64,000 bases of DNA from Halomonas smyrnensis AAD6 (GTDB lineage Bacteria > Pseudomonadota > Gammaproteobacteria > Pseudomonadales > Halomonadaceae): positions 1-64,000 of the forward strand of contig NZ_AJKS02000010.1 of NCBI RefSeq assembly GCF_000265245.1, given 5' to 3'. The translations under genes were made by a program, and so were the position numbers. Position 1 is the stretch's first letter; every line of letters starts with the position of its first letter. The notes below the pieces were generated by a model, which saw only the letters and a program-made list of their open reading frames with translations, searched no databases and had not been told where the DNA came from. Positions 27,831 to 37,941 of the stretch are shown in pieces.

Positions 27831-27992
27831 TCACCGCTCGGGTTTTGCCACCCCGCGGCATGATCCGAATCACGGCGGGGGCGCGGGGGAACGGCTAGAG
27901 TAACCAGTGACGGGGCGTGATGCCGGGCCTGGAATCCGCCCGTTCTGCCCGGCGAGTCCGGGACTTCAGCGTCGGCAAACGGGGGTGTCACC

Positions 27993-28811
27993 ATGTGTGC
28001 AGCAGCCACGAAGAGCGGCGGTAAGGAGGGTTCTCGGGTGCGAATCCGCATCCGGTCGGTCGGCATGGACAAGCCGCGAATCTGGCTGGCCGAAGGCGTC
28101 GCGGACTTTCGACGCGCCACGGCGGTCAGCCTGGCCTACGGGCTGTTCTGGGTGGGGCTGAGCATCGCCATCACCGCCGGGGCCTTCGTGCTGGGGCTAT
28201 GGCACTGGCTGCTGCCGCTGATCGCCGGCTTCATGTTCCTTGGCCCGCTGGTGGCGGTGGGCTCCTACGGCATCAGCCGGTCGCTGGAGGCCGGGCGCGA
28301 GCCGACCCTCGGCGACGCCTTCGGGGCCTGGACCGGCCATGTCGGATCGCTGGCGATGATGGGCGTGATGATGATGATCTTCTTCCTCGCCTGGATTCGT
28401 CTCGCCACCCTGCTGTTCGCGCTGTTCTTCGGCCTCGGCGCGCCCGACCCGGCGACCCTCTATGCGACGCTGCTGACCACCCCGGAGGGGCTCGGCATGC
28501 TGGCCGTGGGCACGACGGTCGGGGCGCTGCTGGCCTTCGGCGCCTTCGCCATCAGCGTGGTGGCGATTCCGACCCTGATGGATCAGGACCTGACCTTCAT
28601 GGAGGGCATCGAGGCCAGCATCCGTGCGGTGGCCTCCAACCTGCGCCCGATGATGCTGTGGGCCGCCATCATCACCGGCTGCGTGATGGTCGGCGTGGCC
28701 ACCTTCTACATCGGCCTGGCGCTGATCCTGCCGGTGCTCGGCCATGCCAGCTGGCATGCCTACGAGGACCTGGTACGGATCGAGCTCGTGGAGGGGGACG
28801 AGGCGGCCTGA
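27993..28811 (+). CDS. DUF2189 family integral membrane protein
   Basis: A 272-residue protein of unknown function with about six transmembrane segments. A cytoplasmic N-terminus of 40 residues precedes SLAYGLFWVGLSIAITAGAFVLGLWHWLLPLIAGFMFLGPLVAVGSYGISRSLEAG, the DUF2189 hallmark, and the protein ends HASWHAYEDLVRIE. The M-rich helix MMGVMMMIFFLAWI is notable. GGGGGTG lies shortly before the ATG. The family is often found near respiratory genes; here its neighbours are uspA and a PruR-like protein, which do not define a role. Confidence 0.85.
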   Translation: MCAAATKSGGKEGSRVRIRIRSVGMDKPRIWLAEGVADFRRATAVSLAYGLFWVGLSIAITAGAFVLGLWHWLLPLIAGFMFLGPLVAVGSYGISRSLEAGREPTLGDAFGAWTGHVGSLAMMGVMMMIFFLAWIRLATLLFALFFGLGAPDPATLYATLLTTPEGLGMLAVGTTVGALLAFGAFAISVVAIPTLMDQDLTFMEGIEASIRAVASNLRPMMLWAAIITGCVMVGVATFYIGLALILPVLGHASWHAYEDLVRIELVEGDEAA

Positions 28812-28923
28812 CGCCGCCCGTGCCCGGGTCAGGGCGTGCCGGGGCGGGGTGGGTGCCGGCGCCTGACGGCGTGGCGGGATTCGCGTAATCTTGGCGCCGA
28901 GACCGTAAAACCGGAGCCCCGAC

Positions 28924-29430
28924 ATGCGCCTTCGACGCCTGCTGCCATTGATCCTGGCCCTATCCTGGAGCCTGGTGGCGTCCGCCGCCGAATCCCTGCC
29001 CGAGCCCGAGGGGTGCGTGATGCTGACCGTCAGCGGTGACATCTCGCGCACCAACGGCGACGGCGAGGCGCGCTTCGACCGGGCCATGCTCGAGGCGCTG
29101 CCGTCGCGCACCATCGAGACCCATACTCCCTGGCACGAGGACTCGGCCCGCTACGCGGGGCCGCTCGGCGAGGCGCTTCTCGAGGCGGTGGGGGGCCGGG
29201 GCGACGAGGCCCGGGTGATGGCGCTCAACGGCTTCGAGGCCGAGGTGCCGGTCAGCGACTTCAGCCGCTACGGCGTCATCCTGGCGATGACGCGTGACGG
29301 CGAACCCATGCCGATCCGCCGCCTGGGCCCGCTGTTCGTGCTCTATCCCTTCGATGAACGCCCCGAACTGCGCAACGAGGAAATCCGCTTTCGCTCGGTC
29401 TGGCAGGTGGCGCGCATCGAGATCCACTGA
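28924..29430 (+). CDS. PruR-like periplasmic pterin-binding protein (sulfite-oxidase fold)
   Basis: A 168-residue exported protein with a signal peptide ending near VASAA (residue 22). The domain resembles the molybdopterin-binding fold of sulfite oxidase: LTVSGDIS, DRAMLEALPSRTIETHTPWHE, YAGPLGEALLEAVGG and a C-terminal GPLFVLYPFDE. The Cys that would hold molybdenum appears to be replaced by the TPWH segment, so it probably binds a pterin without acting as an enzyme. PruR of Agrobacterium is of this kind and works with an adjacent signalling protein. Here a hybrid histidine kinase with a periplasmic sensor starts 18 bases downstream, so the two probably form a sensory pair. Confidence 0.75.
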   Translation: MRLRRLLPLILALSWSLVASAAESLPEPEGCVMLTVSGDISRTNGDGEARFDRAMLEALPSRTIETHTPWHEDSARYAGPLGEALLEAVGGRGDEARVMALNGFEAEVPVSDFSRYGVILAMTRDGEPMPIRRLGPLFVLYPFDERPELRNEEIRFRSVWQVARIEIH

Positions 29431-29448
29431 CCGACGAGGAGCCGCCCG

Positions 29449-31632
<2,184 letters not shown>

Positions 31633-31739
31633 GGCCGGCCTCATCGCCATGAACCGGGCCGGGCCTCATGCCAACCGCGCATTGTGGGCCGGGGCGGCGC
31701 CCGCCTACACTGCGCCCATCCCGTCCTCGCGAGGCTGCC

Positions 31740-32900
31740 ATGTTCGACGCCCCCGGTTCTTCTTCTACGACGGCCTCGCCGCGCACGGCCGCCAGCGACA
31801 GCCTCGACCCCGAGCGGGCCGCCGCCGAGCTGGCCGAGGCGCTGGCCGGCCCCGGGCTCGGCTTCGTGCTGTTCTTCTGCAGCGCCGACTACCCCCTGGC
31901 GGCGCTCGGCGAGGCGCTGGAGCGAGCCTTCGCCCCCGTGCCCCTGGCCGGCTGCACCACCGCCGGCGAGATCACCCCGGCGGGCTACGGTCGGGGCTGC
32001 ATCGTGGCCATCGGCTTCGATCGCGACGACTTCGCCATCGGCTGTGCGCGGGTCGCCGATCTCGAGGCCTTCGCGCTGCCCCAGGCGCAGCGGCTGGTCG
32101 ACGGCCTGCTCGCCGACTGCCGGCGCCGGGCGCCCGACGCCGAGGCGCGCCCCTTCGTGCTGACCCTGCTCGACGGCCTCTCCAGCAGCGAGGAGCAGGT
32201 GCTCTCGACCCTCGAGGCCGCGCTCGGCGGCATTCCCAGCTTCGGCGGCTCGGCCGGCGACGACAACCGCCTGAGCCACACCCACGTCTACGCCGAGGGC
32301 GGCTTCCACGACGCCTCGGCGGTGGTGGTCATGATCGCCAGCCGCCGGCCCTTCGAGGTCTTCACCACCCATCATCTGCGCCCGCGCCGGGAGAAGCTGG
32401 TGGTCACCGCGGTGGACCGCGAGCGGCGGCGGGTGCTGGAGCTCAACGCCGCGCCCGCCGCCGAGGAATACGCGCGCCTGGTGGGGCGGCCGGTGGCGGC
32501 GCTGGACGACGGCGTGTTCGCCCGCCACCCGCTGGCGGTGCGCATCGGCGAGGACCACTACGTGCGCTCGATCCAGCGGGTCGACGATGACGGCGGGCTG
32601 CGCTTCTACTGCGCGGTGGAGAACGGCATCGTGCTCACCGCCATGCAGCCGGCGCCGATGCTCGAGGAGCTGGCCGGGGTGCTGGACGGCCTGGGGCGTC
32701 GCCTCGGCCCGCCGGCGCTGATCCTCGGCTGCGACTGCTTCCTGCGGCGCCTGGAGCTGGAGGCCCTGGGCCGGGTCGAGGACGCCTCGCGGCTGCTGGC
32801 CGAGGCCCGGGTGGTGGGCTTCAACACCTACGGCGAGCAGCACCAGGGGCGGCACATCAACCAGACCTTCACGGGGGTGGCGATTGGATCTCGGGGCTGA
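31740..32900 (+). CDS. FIST domain sensor protein, NosP-like
   Basis: A 386-residue cytoplasmic protein with FIST_N followed by FIST_C. The central segment is LGGIPSFGGSAGDDNRLSHTHVYAEGGFHDASAVVVMI, and the C-terminal part has GFNTYGEQHQGRHINQTFTGVAI. NosP proteins bind haem, sense nitric oxide and regulate a cotranscribed histidine kinase. This gene overlaps the next kinase gene by 17 bases, the same arrangement. GAGG before 31740 supports the start. NO sensing is inferred from family and context; haem ligands cannot be confirmed here. Confidence 0.85.
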   Translation: MFDAPGSSSTTASPRTAASDSLDPERAAAELAEALAGPGLGFVLFFCSADYPLAALGEALERAFAPVPLAGCTTAGEITPAGYGRGCIVAIGFDRDDFAIGCARVADLEAFALPQAQRLVDGLLADCRRRAPDAEARPFVLTLLDGLSSSEEQVLSTLEAALGGIPSFGGSAGDDNRLSHTHVYAEGGFHDASAVVVMIASRRPFEVFTTHHLRPRREKLVVTAVDRERRRVLELNAAPAAEEYARLVGRPVAALDDGVFARHPLAVRIGEDHYVRSIQRVDDDGGLRFYCAVENGIVLTAMQPAPMLEELAGVLDGLGRRLGPPALILGCDCFLRRLELEALGRVEDASRLLAEARVVGFNTYGEQHQGRHINQTFTGVAIGSRG

Positions 32901-34233
32901 GCGGCCGGACATCGAGCCCGTCACCGAGCGCGAGCGGGCGCTGGCGGAGGAGAACGCGCGGCTGCGGCGCATCTGCGGTGCGCTGATCGAGCGGGTGGAA
33001 TCCGCCGGCATGGCCGACGGCGCGCCCTACGGCGCCTTCGAGCACGCCGTGCTGCTCGCCGAGCAGGTGCGCGAGCGCACCGACAGCCTGCATCGCACCC
33101 TCGAGGCGCTGGAGGAGGCCCGGGCCGAGGCCGAGGCGGCCAACCGCTCCAAGACCCGCTTCCTGGCCGCCGTGAGCCACGACCTGCTGCAGCCGCTCAA
33201 CGCCGCACGGCTGTTCGCCAGCGCCCTGGAGGACCAGGCGCTGCCCGAGGCGGCGGCGCGTCAGGTCGGCCATATCGGCCGCTCGCTCAGGGACGTGGAG
33301 TCGCTGCTCGGCACCCTGGTGGACATCTCTCGGCTGGACGCGGGCGTGCTGACCCCGGACATCGCGGCCTTCCCGGTGGCCGAGCTGCTCGACGTGATCG
33401 CCGAGGAATTCCGCCAGCTGGCCGGCGCCCGCGGGCTCGAGTTCCGCTACGTGCCGAGCGAGGCGGTGGTCCGCTCCGACCTGGCGCTGCTGGCCCGGGT
33501 GGTGCGCAACTTCCTGACCAACGCGGTGCGCTACACCGAGCGCGGCCGGCTGCTGCTGGGCTGCCGGCGCCGTCCCGACGGCCTCGAGATCCTGGTCGGC
33601 GATACCGGACCCGGGATCGACGAGGCCCAGCAGCAGGCGATCTTCCTCGAGTTCCGCCGCGCCGTGACCGAGCCGGCCGAGGCCGATCGCGGCCTGGGGC
33701 TGGGGCTCGCCATCGTCGATCGCATCGCCACCATGCTCGACCATCCGCTGCACCTGGCCTCGCGGCCGGGGCGCGGGGCGCTGTTCTCGATCCGGGTGCC
33801 CTACGGCCGGCGCATCGAGACGCCGCCGGCGGAGGCGCCGCCGGGCATGCATGATCTGTCCGGGGCGCGAATCTGGGTGCTCGACGACGACCCGGCGATC
33901 CTCGAGGGCATGGCGGCGCTGCTGGAGGGCTGGGGCTGCCGGGTGCGCTGCGCGGCCACGCCGGCGTCGCTGGAGGCGGTGAGCCGCCGCGAGCGCGCCG
34001 ACCTGCTGCTGGTCGACTATCACCTGGCGCCGGGCGGCCCCGACGGGCTCAGCGTGGCGGACCGGCTGCGTCGGTGGCATCCCGGGCTCGGTGTGGTGGT
34101 GATCACCGCCAGCCATGACGGCGAGCTCAAGCAGCGGGCGAGGGAGCGCGGCTACGACTGCCTGCTCAAGCCGGTGAAGCCGCTGCGGCTGAGGCTGTTG
34201 ATCGCCAACCGGCTGGAGGCGGGCAGCGCCTAG
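32884..34233 (+). CDS. Hybrid histidine kinase, NahK/ErcS'-like
   Basis: A 449-residue soluble kinase. A coiled coil covers about residues 10-90. The HisKA motif is AAVSHDLLQPLNAARLF with His99, and the SHDLxQPL form is typical of NahK-type hybrids. The ATPase domain has NFLTNAVRYT, DTGPGID and RGLGLGLAIV. A C-terminal receiver carries Asp378 in LLVDYHLAPGG. The start is TTG at 32884 with GGGGGTGG just upstream, overlapping the FIST gene. The NosP-NahK pairing suggests that the FIST protein controls kinase activity. The convergent LuxR regulator 16 bases beyond the stop is a plausible partner. Confidence 0.87.
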   Translation: MDLGAERPDIEPVTERERALAEENARLRRICGALIERVESAGMADGAPYGAFEHAVLLAEQVRERTDSLHRTLEALEEARAEAEAANRSKTRFLAAVSHDLLQPLNAARLFASALEDQALPEAAARQVGHIGRSLRDVESLLGTLVDISRLDAGVLTPDIAAFPVAELLDVIAEEFRQLAGARGLEFRYVPSEAVVRSDLALLARVVRNFLTNAVRYTERGRLLLGCRRRPDGLEILVGDTGPGIDEAQQQAIFLEFRRAVTEPAEADRGLGLGLAIVDRIATMLDHPLHLASRPGRGALFSIRVPYGRRIETPPAEAPPGMHDLSGARIWVLDDDPAILEGMAALLEGWGCRVRCAATPASLEAVSRRERADLLLVDYHLAPGGPDGLSVADRLRRWHPGLGVVVITASHDGELKQRARERGYDCLLKPVKPLRLRLLIANRLEAGSA

Positions 34234-34249
34234 GCGTTCCAGGCATCGC

Positions 34250-34957
34250 CTAGTCGTGGTGCCGGGCCGCGGGCGACAGGCGCGCCAGCCGGGCGGCCAG
34301 CTCGCCCTGGTCGGCGGCCAGGATGGCCTGCACCCGGCTGCCGACGTTGAGCTTGCGCAGGATCGCCGAGACGTGGGTCTTGACCGTGGTCTCGGCGATG
34401 TCGAGGTCACGGGCGATCACCTTGTTGGCGTCGCCCCGGGCGAGGCGGGCGAGCACCTCGAGCTGCTTGTCGGTGAGGCTGTCCAGCGGCGAGGGCGCAT
34501 TCGGGGCGGCGGGCGCGGCGAAGGCGTCGTGATCGTCCGCGGTCGGGGCCGGCGGTCTGCGCATGATGTCCGGCGGCAGGTAGATCTGGCCGCTCAGCAC
34601 CTGACGCAGCGCCTCGAGCATCGCGCGCCGCGGCGTCGACTTGGGAATGTAGCCCACCGCGCCCAGGGCGATGGACTCGAGGATCAGGTTGCGTTCGCGC
34701 TCGGCGGAGACCACGACCACCGGCAGCGCCGGGCAGGCCTCGCGCAGCCGTTCCAGCCCGGCCAGCCCCGCGGCGTCGGGCAGGCTCAGGTCGAGCAGCA
34801 GCAGGTCGATGTCCTCCTCTTCCTCGGCGATGCCCTTGAGGGCGTCGTCGAGGCTGCCGGCCTCGAGCAGCCGGCAGCTGGGCAGGCCGGCGCGGATCGC
34901 CGCGCCGATCGCCTCGCGAAACAGCGGGTGGTCGTCGGCCACCATCAGGGTATTCAT
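34250..34957 (-). CDS. LuxR family (NarL-type) response regulator, ErdR/AgmR-like
   Basis: A 235-residue DNA-binding response regulator. The receiver has [13 protein letters not shown] and phospho-acceptor Asp56 in [10 protein letters not shown]. After a variable linker, the LuxR helix-turn-helix covers about residues 160-220 ([43 protein letters not shown]). It is convergent with the NahK-like kinase and divergent from the ExaC-like aldehyde dehydrogenase gene. In Pseudomonas, related LuxR regulators and this kinase type control ethanol and aldehyde oxidation genes. I infer control of the neighbouring dehydrogenase. Confidence 0.88.
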   Translation of the reverse strand: MNTLMVADDHPLFREAIGAAIRAGLPSCRLLEAGSLDDALKGIAEEEEDIDLLLLDLSLPDAAGLAGLERLREACPALPVVVVSAERERNLILESIALGAVGYIPKSTPRRAMLEALRQVLSGQIYLPPDIMRRPPAPTADDHDAFAAPAAPNAPSPLDSLTDKQLEVLARLARGDANKVIARDLDIAETTVKTHVSAILRKLNVGSRVQAILAADQGELAARLARLSPAARHHD

Positions 34958-35114
34958 GCGGGACTCCTTGGATCGCTCGGCCGCCTGCCTGTCATGCCTC
35001 CGGGTCTCCTACCGAAGGAGGAGGCGCTCTCCTGCCATCGCAGTATGTCTCAGACGCCGGGGCTGGCCAAGACTGGGGGGGCACTCACATAACCACAACC
35101 GCTGGAGACACGCC

Positions 35115-36635
35115 ATGATCTTCGCCAACCCCGGCAGCCCCGAGTCCGTAGTCAGCTTCGATGCGCGCTACGGCAACTATATCGGCGGCGAGTTCGTCCC
35201 GCCGGTCAAGGGCCAGTACTTCGACAACGTCAGCCCGGTCAACGGCAAGCCGTTCTGCGAGATTCCCCGCTCCACCGCCGAGGACATCGACAAGGCGCTG
35301 GACGCCGCCCACGCCGCCGCCCCGGCCTGGGGCAGGACCTCGGCCGCCGAGCGCGGCAATATCCTGCTCAAGATCGCCGATCGCATCGAGCAGAACCTGG
35401 AAGCGCTGGCCGTGGCCGAGACCTGGGACAACGGCAAGGCGGTGCGCGAGACGCTCAATGCTGACCTGCCGCTGGCGGTGGACCACTTCCGCTACTTCGC
35501 CGGCTGCATCCGCGCCCAGGAAGGCACCGCGGCGGACATCGACGCCAACACGGTGGCCTATCACTTCCACGAGCCGCTCGGTGTGGTGGGCCAGATCATC
35601 CCCTGGAACTTCCCCATCCTGATGGCGGTGTGGAAGCTGGCGCCGGCGCTGGCCGCGGGCAACTGCGTGGTGCTCAAGCCCGCCGAGCAGACCCCGGCCT
35701 CGATCCTCAAGCTGATGGAGCTGGTCGGCGACCTGCTGCCGCCGGGCGTGGTCAACGTGGTCAACGGCTACGGCGCCGAGGCCGGCCAGGCGCTGGCCAC
35801 CAGCACCCGGATCGCCAAGATCGCCTTCACCGGCTCGACCCCGGTGGGCTCGCACATCCTCAAGTGCGCCGCCGAGAACATCATCCCCTCCACCGTGGAG
35901 CTGGGCGGCAAGTCGCCGAACATCTACTTCGCCGACATCATGAACGCCGAGCCCGAGTTCATCGACAAGGCCGCCGAGGGCCTGGTGCTGGCGTTCTTCA
36001 ACCAGGGCGAGGTGTGCACCTGCCCGTCGCGGGCGCTGATCCAGGAGTCGATGTACGACGCCTTCATGGCCAAGGTGATGGAGAAGGTCGCGACCATCAC
36101 CCGCGGCAATCCGCTGGATACCGACGTCAAGGTCGGCGCCCAGGCCTCCCAGGAGCAGTTCGACAAGATCATGTCCTACATGGACGTCGCCCGCGAGGAG
36201 GGCGCCGAGTTCCTGACCGGCGGCGACAAGGAGCGCTTCGATCCGGCCTATGACAGCGGCTATTACATCCAGCCGACCCTGCTCAAGGGCCACAACAAGA
36301 TGCGCGTCTTCCAGGAGGAGATCTTCGGCCCGGTGGTGGCGGTGACCACCTTCAAGGACGAGGAGGAGGCGCTGGCCATCGCCAACGACACCGAGTTCGG
36401 CCTCGGCGCCGGGGTCTGGAGTCGCGACATGAACGTGGCCTTCCGCATGGGCCGCGGCATCCAGGCCGGCCGGGTGTGGACCAACTGCTACCACCAGTAT
36501 CCGGCCCATGCCGCCTTCGGCGGCTACAAGAAGTCCGGCGTCGGCCGCGAGACCCACAAGGTCGCCCTCGAGCACTATCAGCAGACCAAGAACCTGCTGG
36601 TCAGCTACGACATCAACCCGCTGGGTTTCTTCTAG
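35115..36635 (+). CDS. exaC: NAD-dependent aldehyde dehydrogenase, ExaC/AldB-like
   Basis: A 506-residue cytoplasmic enzyme, the same length as Pseudomonas ExaC, that oxidises acetaldehyde or similar aldehydes to acids. The catalytic Cys301 is in [13 protein letters not shown] and the general base Glu262 in VELGGKS. The NAD-binding segments are [14 protein letters not shown] and [11 protein letters not shown]. The C-terminal NPLGFF ending is typical of this subgroup. GGAGA precedes the ATG at 35115; a far longer in-frame extension runs through the divergent promoter and is rejected. The neighbours (NahK-like kinase, LuxR regulator) match an ethanol-oxidation regulatory group, though no quinoprotein ethanol dehydrogenase is in view. 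Confidence 0.9.
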   Translation: MIFANPGSPESVVSFDARYGNYIGGEFVPPVKGQYFDNVSPVNGKPFCEIPRSTAEDIDKALDAAHAAAPAWGRTSAAERGNILLKIADRIEQNLEALAVAETWDNGKAVRETLNADLPLAVDHFRYFAGCIRAQEGTAADIDANTVAYHFHEPLGVVGQIIPWNFPILMAVWKLAPALAAGNCVVLKPAEQTPASILKLMELVGDLLPPGVVNVVNGYGAEAGQALATSTRIAKIAFTGSTPVGSHILKCAAENIIPSTVELGGKSPNIYFADIMNAEPEFIDKAAEGLVLAFFNQGEVCTCPSRALIQESMYDAFMAKVMEKVATITRGNPLDTDVKVGAQASQEQFDKIMSYMDVAREEGAEFLTGGDKERFDPAYDSGYYIQPTLLKGHNKMRVFQEEIFGPVVAVTTFKDEEEALAIANDTEFGLGAGVWSRDMNVAFRMGRGIQAGRVWTNCYHQYPAHAAFGGYKKSGVGRETHKVALEHYQQTKNLLVSYDINPLGFF

Positions 36636-36828
36636 GCCCCCGGCGGCCGATTGCCGCGCCCCGCGACATGGCGCCGTGATGGCGGCGGGTCCCGCCCCGG
36701 GCGCAGCCCGGGGCATTCCCCCCTGACGCAGCCCGCCGCCCGATGGCGGCGGGCATCCCCCGTCCCGCAGGACAACGATAGACTATGAACGCCGCCGTGG
36801 GGCGGGTCGTCAGCGGGCCCCGAACGAG

Positions 36829-36863
36829 GCGGGGCGCGACGCGGGTCGCGCCCCGCTTTTTTT
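36829..36863 (+). terminator. Strong Rho-independent terminator downstream of the aldehyde dehydrogenase gene
   Basis: A 12-bp GC-rich stem (GCGGGGCGCGAC with its complement) and loop GCGG are followed by seven T residues. The 278-bp gap also holds a perfect 10-bp hairpin with tetraloop CGAT at 36731-36754. No gene was seen in it. Confidence 0.88.
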
Positions 36864-36913
36864 GGCCCCGTGCTGGCTCGGGCGAGGGCTTTTTCGGCCG
36901 CGCGGCACCGGCG

Positions 36914-37387
36914 TCAGGGAGACGCGGCCGCCTGCCAGGCCTGGGTGCCCCACAGCGGCACGCTGCTCAGGGCGTGCTTGAAGCTGCCGCTGCTCTCCTT
37001 GGTGGTGTAGGCCAGGTACAGCAGCGACTGGCTCTCGGCATCATAGATGCGGCGCAGCTTCAGGCTCTTGAACAGCACGCTCTGGGAGCGGCGGTAGAGC
37101 AGCTCGCCGGACGGCGAGGTATCGATGTCGGTGAGCATGTCCGCGGTGATCGGTCCGGTCTGGCGGCAGGCCAGGCTGGAGTCGGACGGATCGGCCAGGT
37201 CCAGGTCGGCGTCGATGTTGCTGAGATGGCAGGTCACGCCGGGAATCTTGGGATCGACGAGGCTCTCGATCTTGATGTCCTTGGTGGTGAACAGGCCCAG
37301 CGAGACGTCGCCGACCTCGTTGTCGTTGCCGCAGCCGGCGAGCCCCGCCAGGAGCAGGCCGATCAGGGGGGTACGCAGTGTCAACAC
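36914..37387 (-). CDS. CreA family lipoprotein
   Basis: A 157-residue protein with a lipoprotein signal. The lipobox LAGC is at about residues 16-19, so it is probably anchored in a membrane facing the periplasm. The CreA domain shows EVGDVSLGLFTTKDIKIESLVDPKIPGVTCHLS, DPSDSSLACRQTGPI and RIYDAESQSLLYLAYTTK. The family function is unknown. The start is GTG at 37387 with AGGGGAT upstream. It lies 12 bases after the DOPA-dioxygenase-like gene and is probably cotranscribed with it. Confidence 0.85.
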   Translation of the reverse strand: MLTLRTPLIGLLLAGLAGCGNDNEVGDVSLGLFTTKDIKIESLVDPKIPGVTCHLSNIDADLDLADPSDSSLACRQTGPITADMLTDIDTSPSGELLYRRSQSVLFKSLKLRRIYDAESQSLLYLAYTTKESSGSFKHALSSVPLWGTQAWQAAASP

Positions 37388-37399
37388 GTCGGTATCCCC

Positions 37400-37768
37400 T
37401 CAGGCCCGGTCGCCGAACTGGCTCAGGTCCAGGGGGTGGCTGTGGCCGAGCCACATGGCGCCCTGGGTGTGATCGAAGAGATCGTCGTCGGTGCCGAGGT
37501 GGACCAGCACGTCCAGCGAGCCGCGGTTCAGCGCCAGCCAGGGGATGAAGGCGCCGAAGGTCTCGGGGGCGAAGGAGAGCTGGCAGCTCCACAGCGGATG
37601 GGGCCCCACCGGCCGCTCGTGGAAGCGCCCGACGCGGATCTCGAAGCGCGCGGCGGCGGCCTCGGCGATGCGGCGCGCCTCGGCCAGGCCGGCGGCGTCG
37701 CGGTAGTAGAGGTGGGCGTGGTAGTAGCGGATGCGGGTCGGATCGGTGAGGGGCGGGGTGTCGCTCAT
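37400..37768 (-). CDS. DOPA 4,5-dioxygenase family protein
   Basis: A 122-residue small cytoplasmic protein. Motifs are YYHAHLYYRD (residues 16-25), GRFHERPVGPHPLWSCQLSF and DVLVHLGTDDDLFDHTQGAMWLGH, whose His residues would bind the iron. Family enzymes open catechol rings, but many bacterial copies are uncharacterised. AGGAGA precedes the ATG at 37768; an upstream alternative codon is not needed. It is the first gene of a two-gene unit with the CreA-like lipoprotein. The natural substrate is unknown. Confidence 0.85.
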   Translation of the reverse strand: MSDTPPLTDPTRIRYYHAHLYYRDAAGLAEARRIAEAAAARFEIRVGRFHERPVGPHPLWSCQLSFAPETFGAFIPWLALNRGSLDVLVHLGTDDDLFDHTQGAMWLGHSHPLDLSQFGDRA

Positions 37769-37892
37769 GACGGTCTCCTGGCTGGGCACCGTCAGGGTAA
37801 CCGTTGCGGGATGGCAACGCGAGGCGGCTCTACCCGGGACCCGGGCCGGGCGCGGGCGTCATCGACCTCGCTCCTGTGGGCGGGCCACACAC

Positions 37893-37922
37893 GACGACGG
37901 CGACCCGAGGGTCGCCGTCGTC
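37893..37922 (-). other. Hairpin downstream of betT
   Basis: GACGACGGCGAC and its complement flank a six-base loop, 20 bases beyond the betT stop on the minus strand. No T-run follows on that strand, so it is a weak terminator candidate or an mRNA 3'-end stabiliser. Confidence 0.4.
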
Positions 37923-37941
37923 AGGGCACGGAGCGTCAGGC

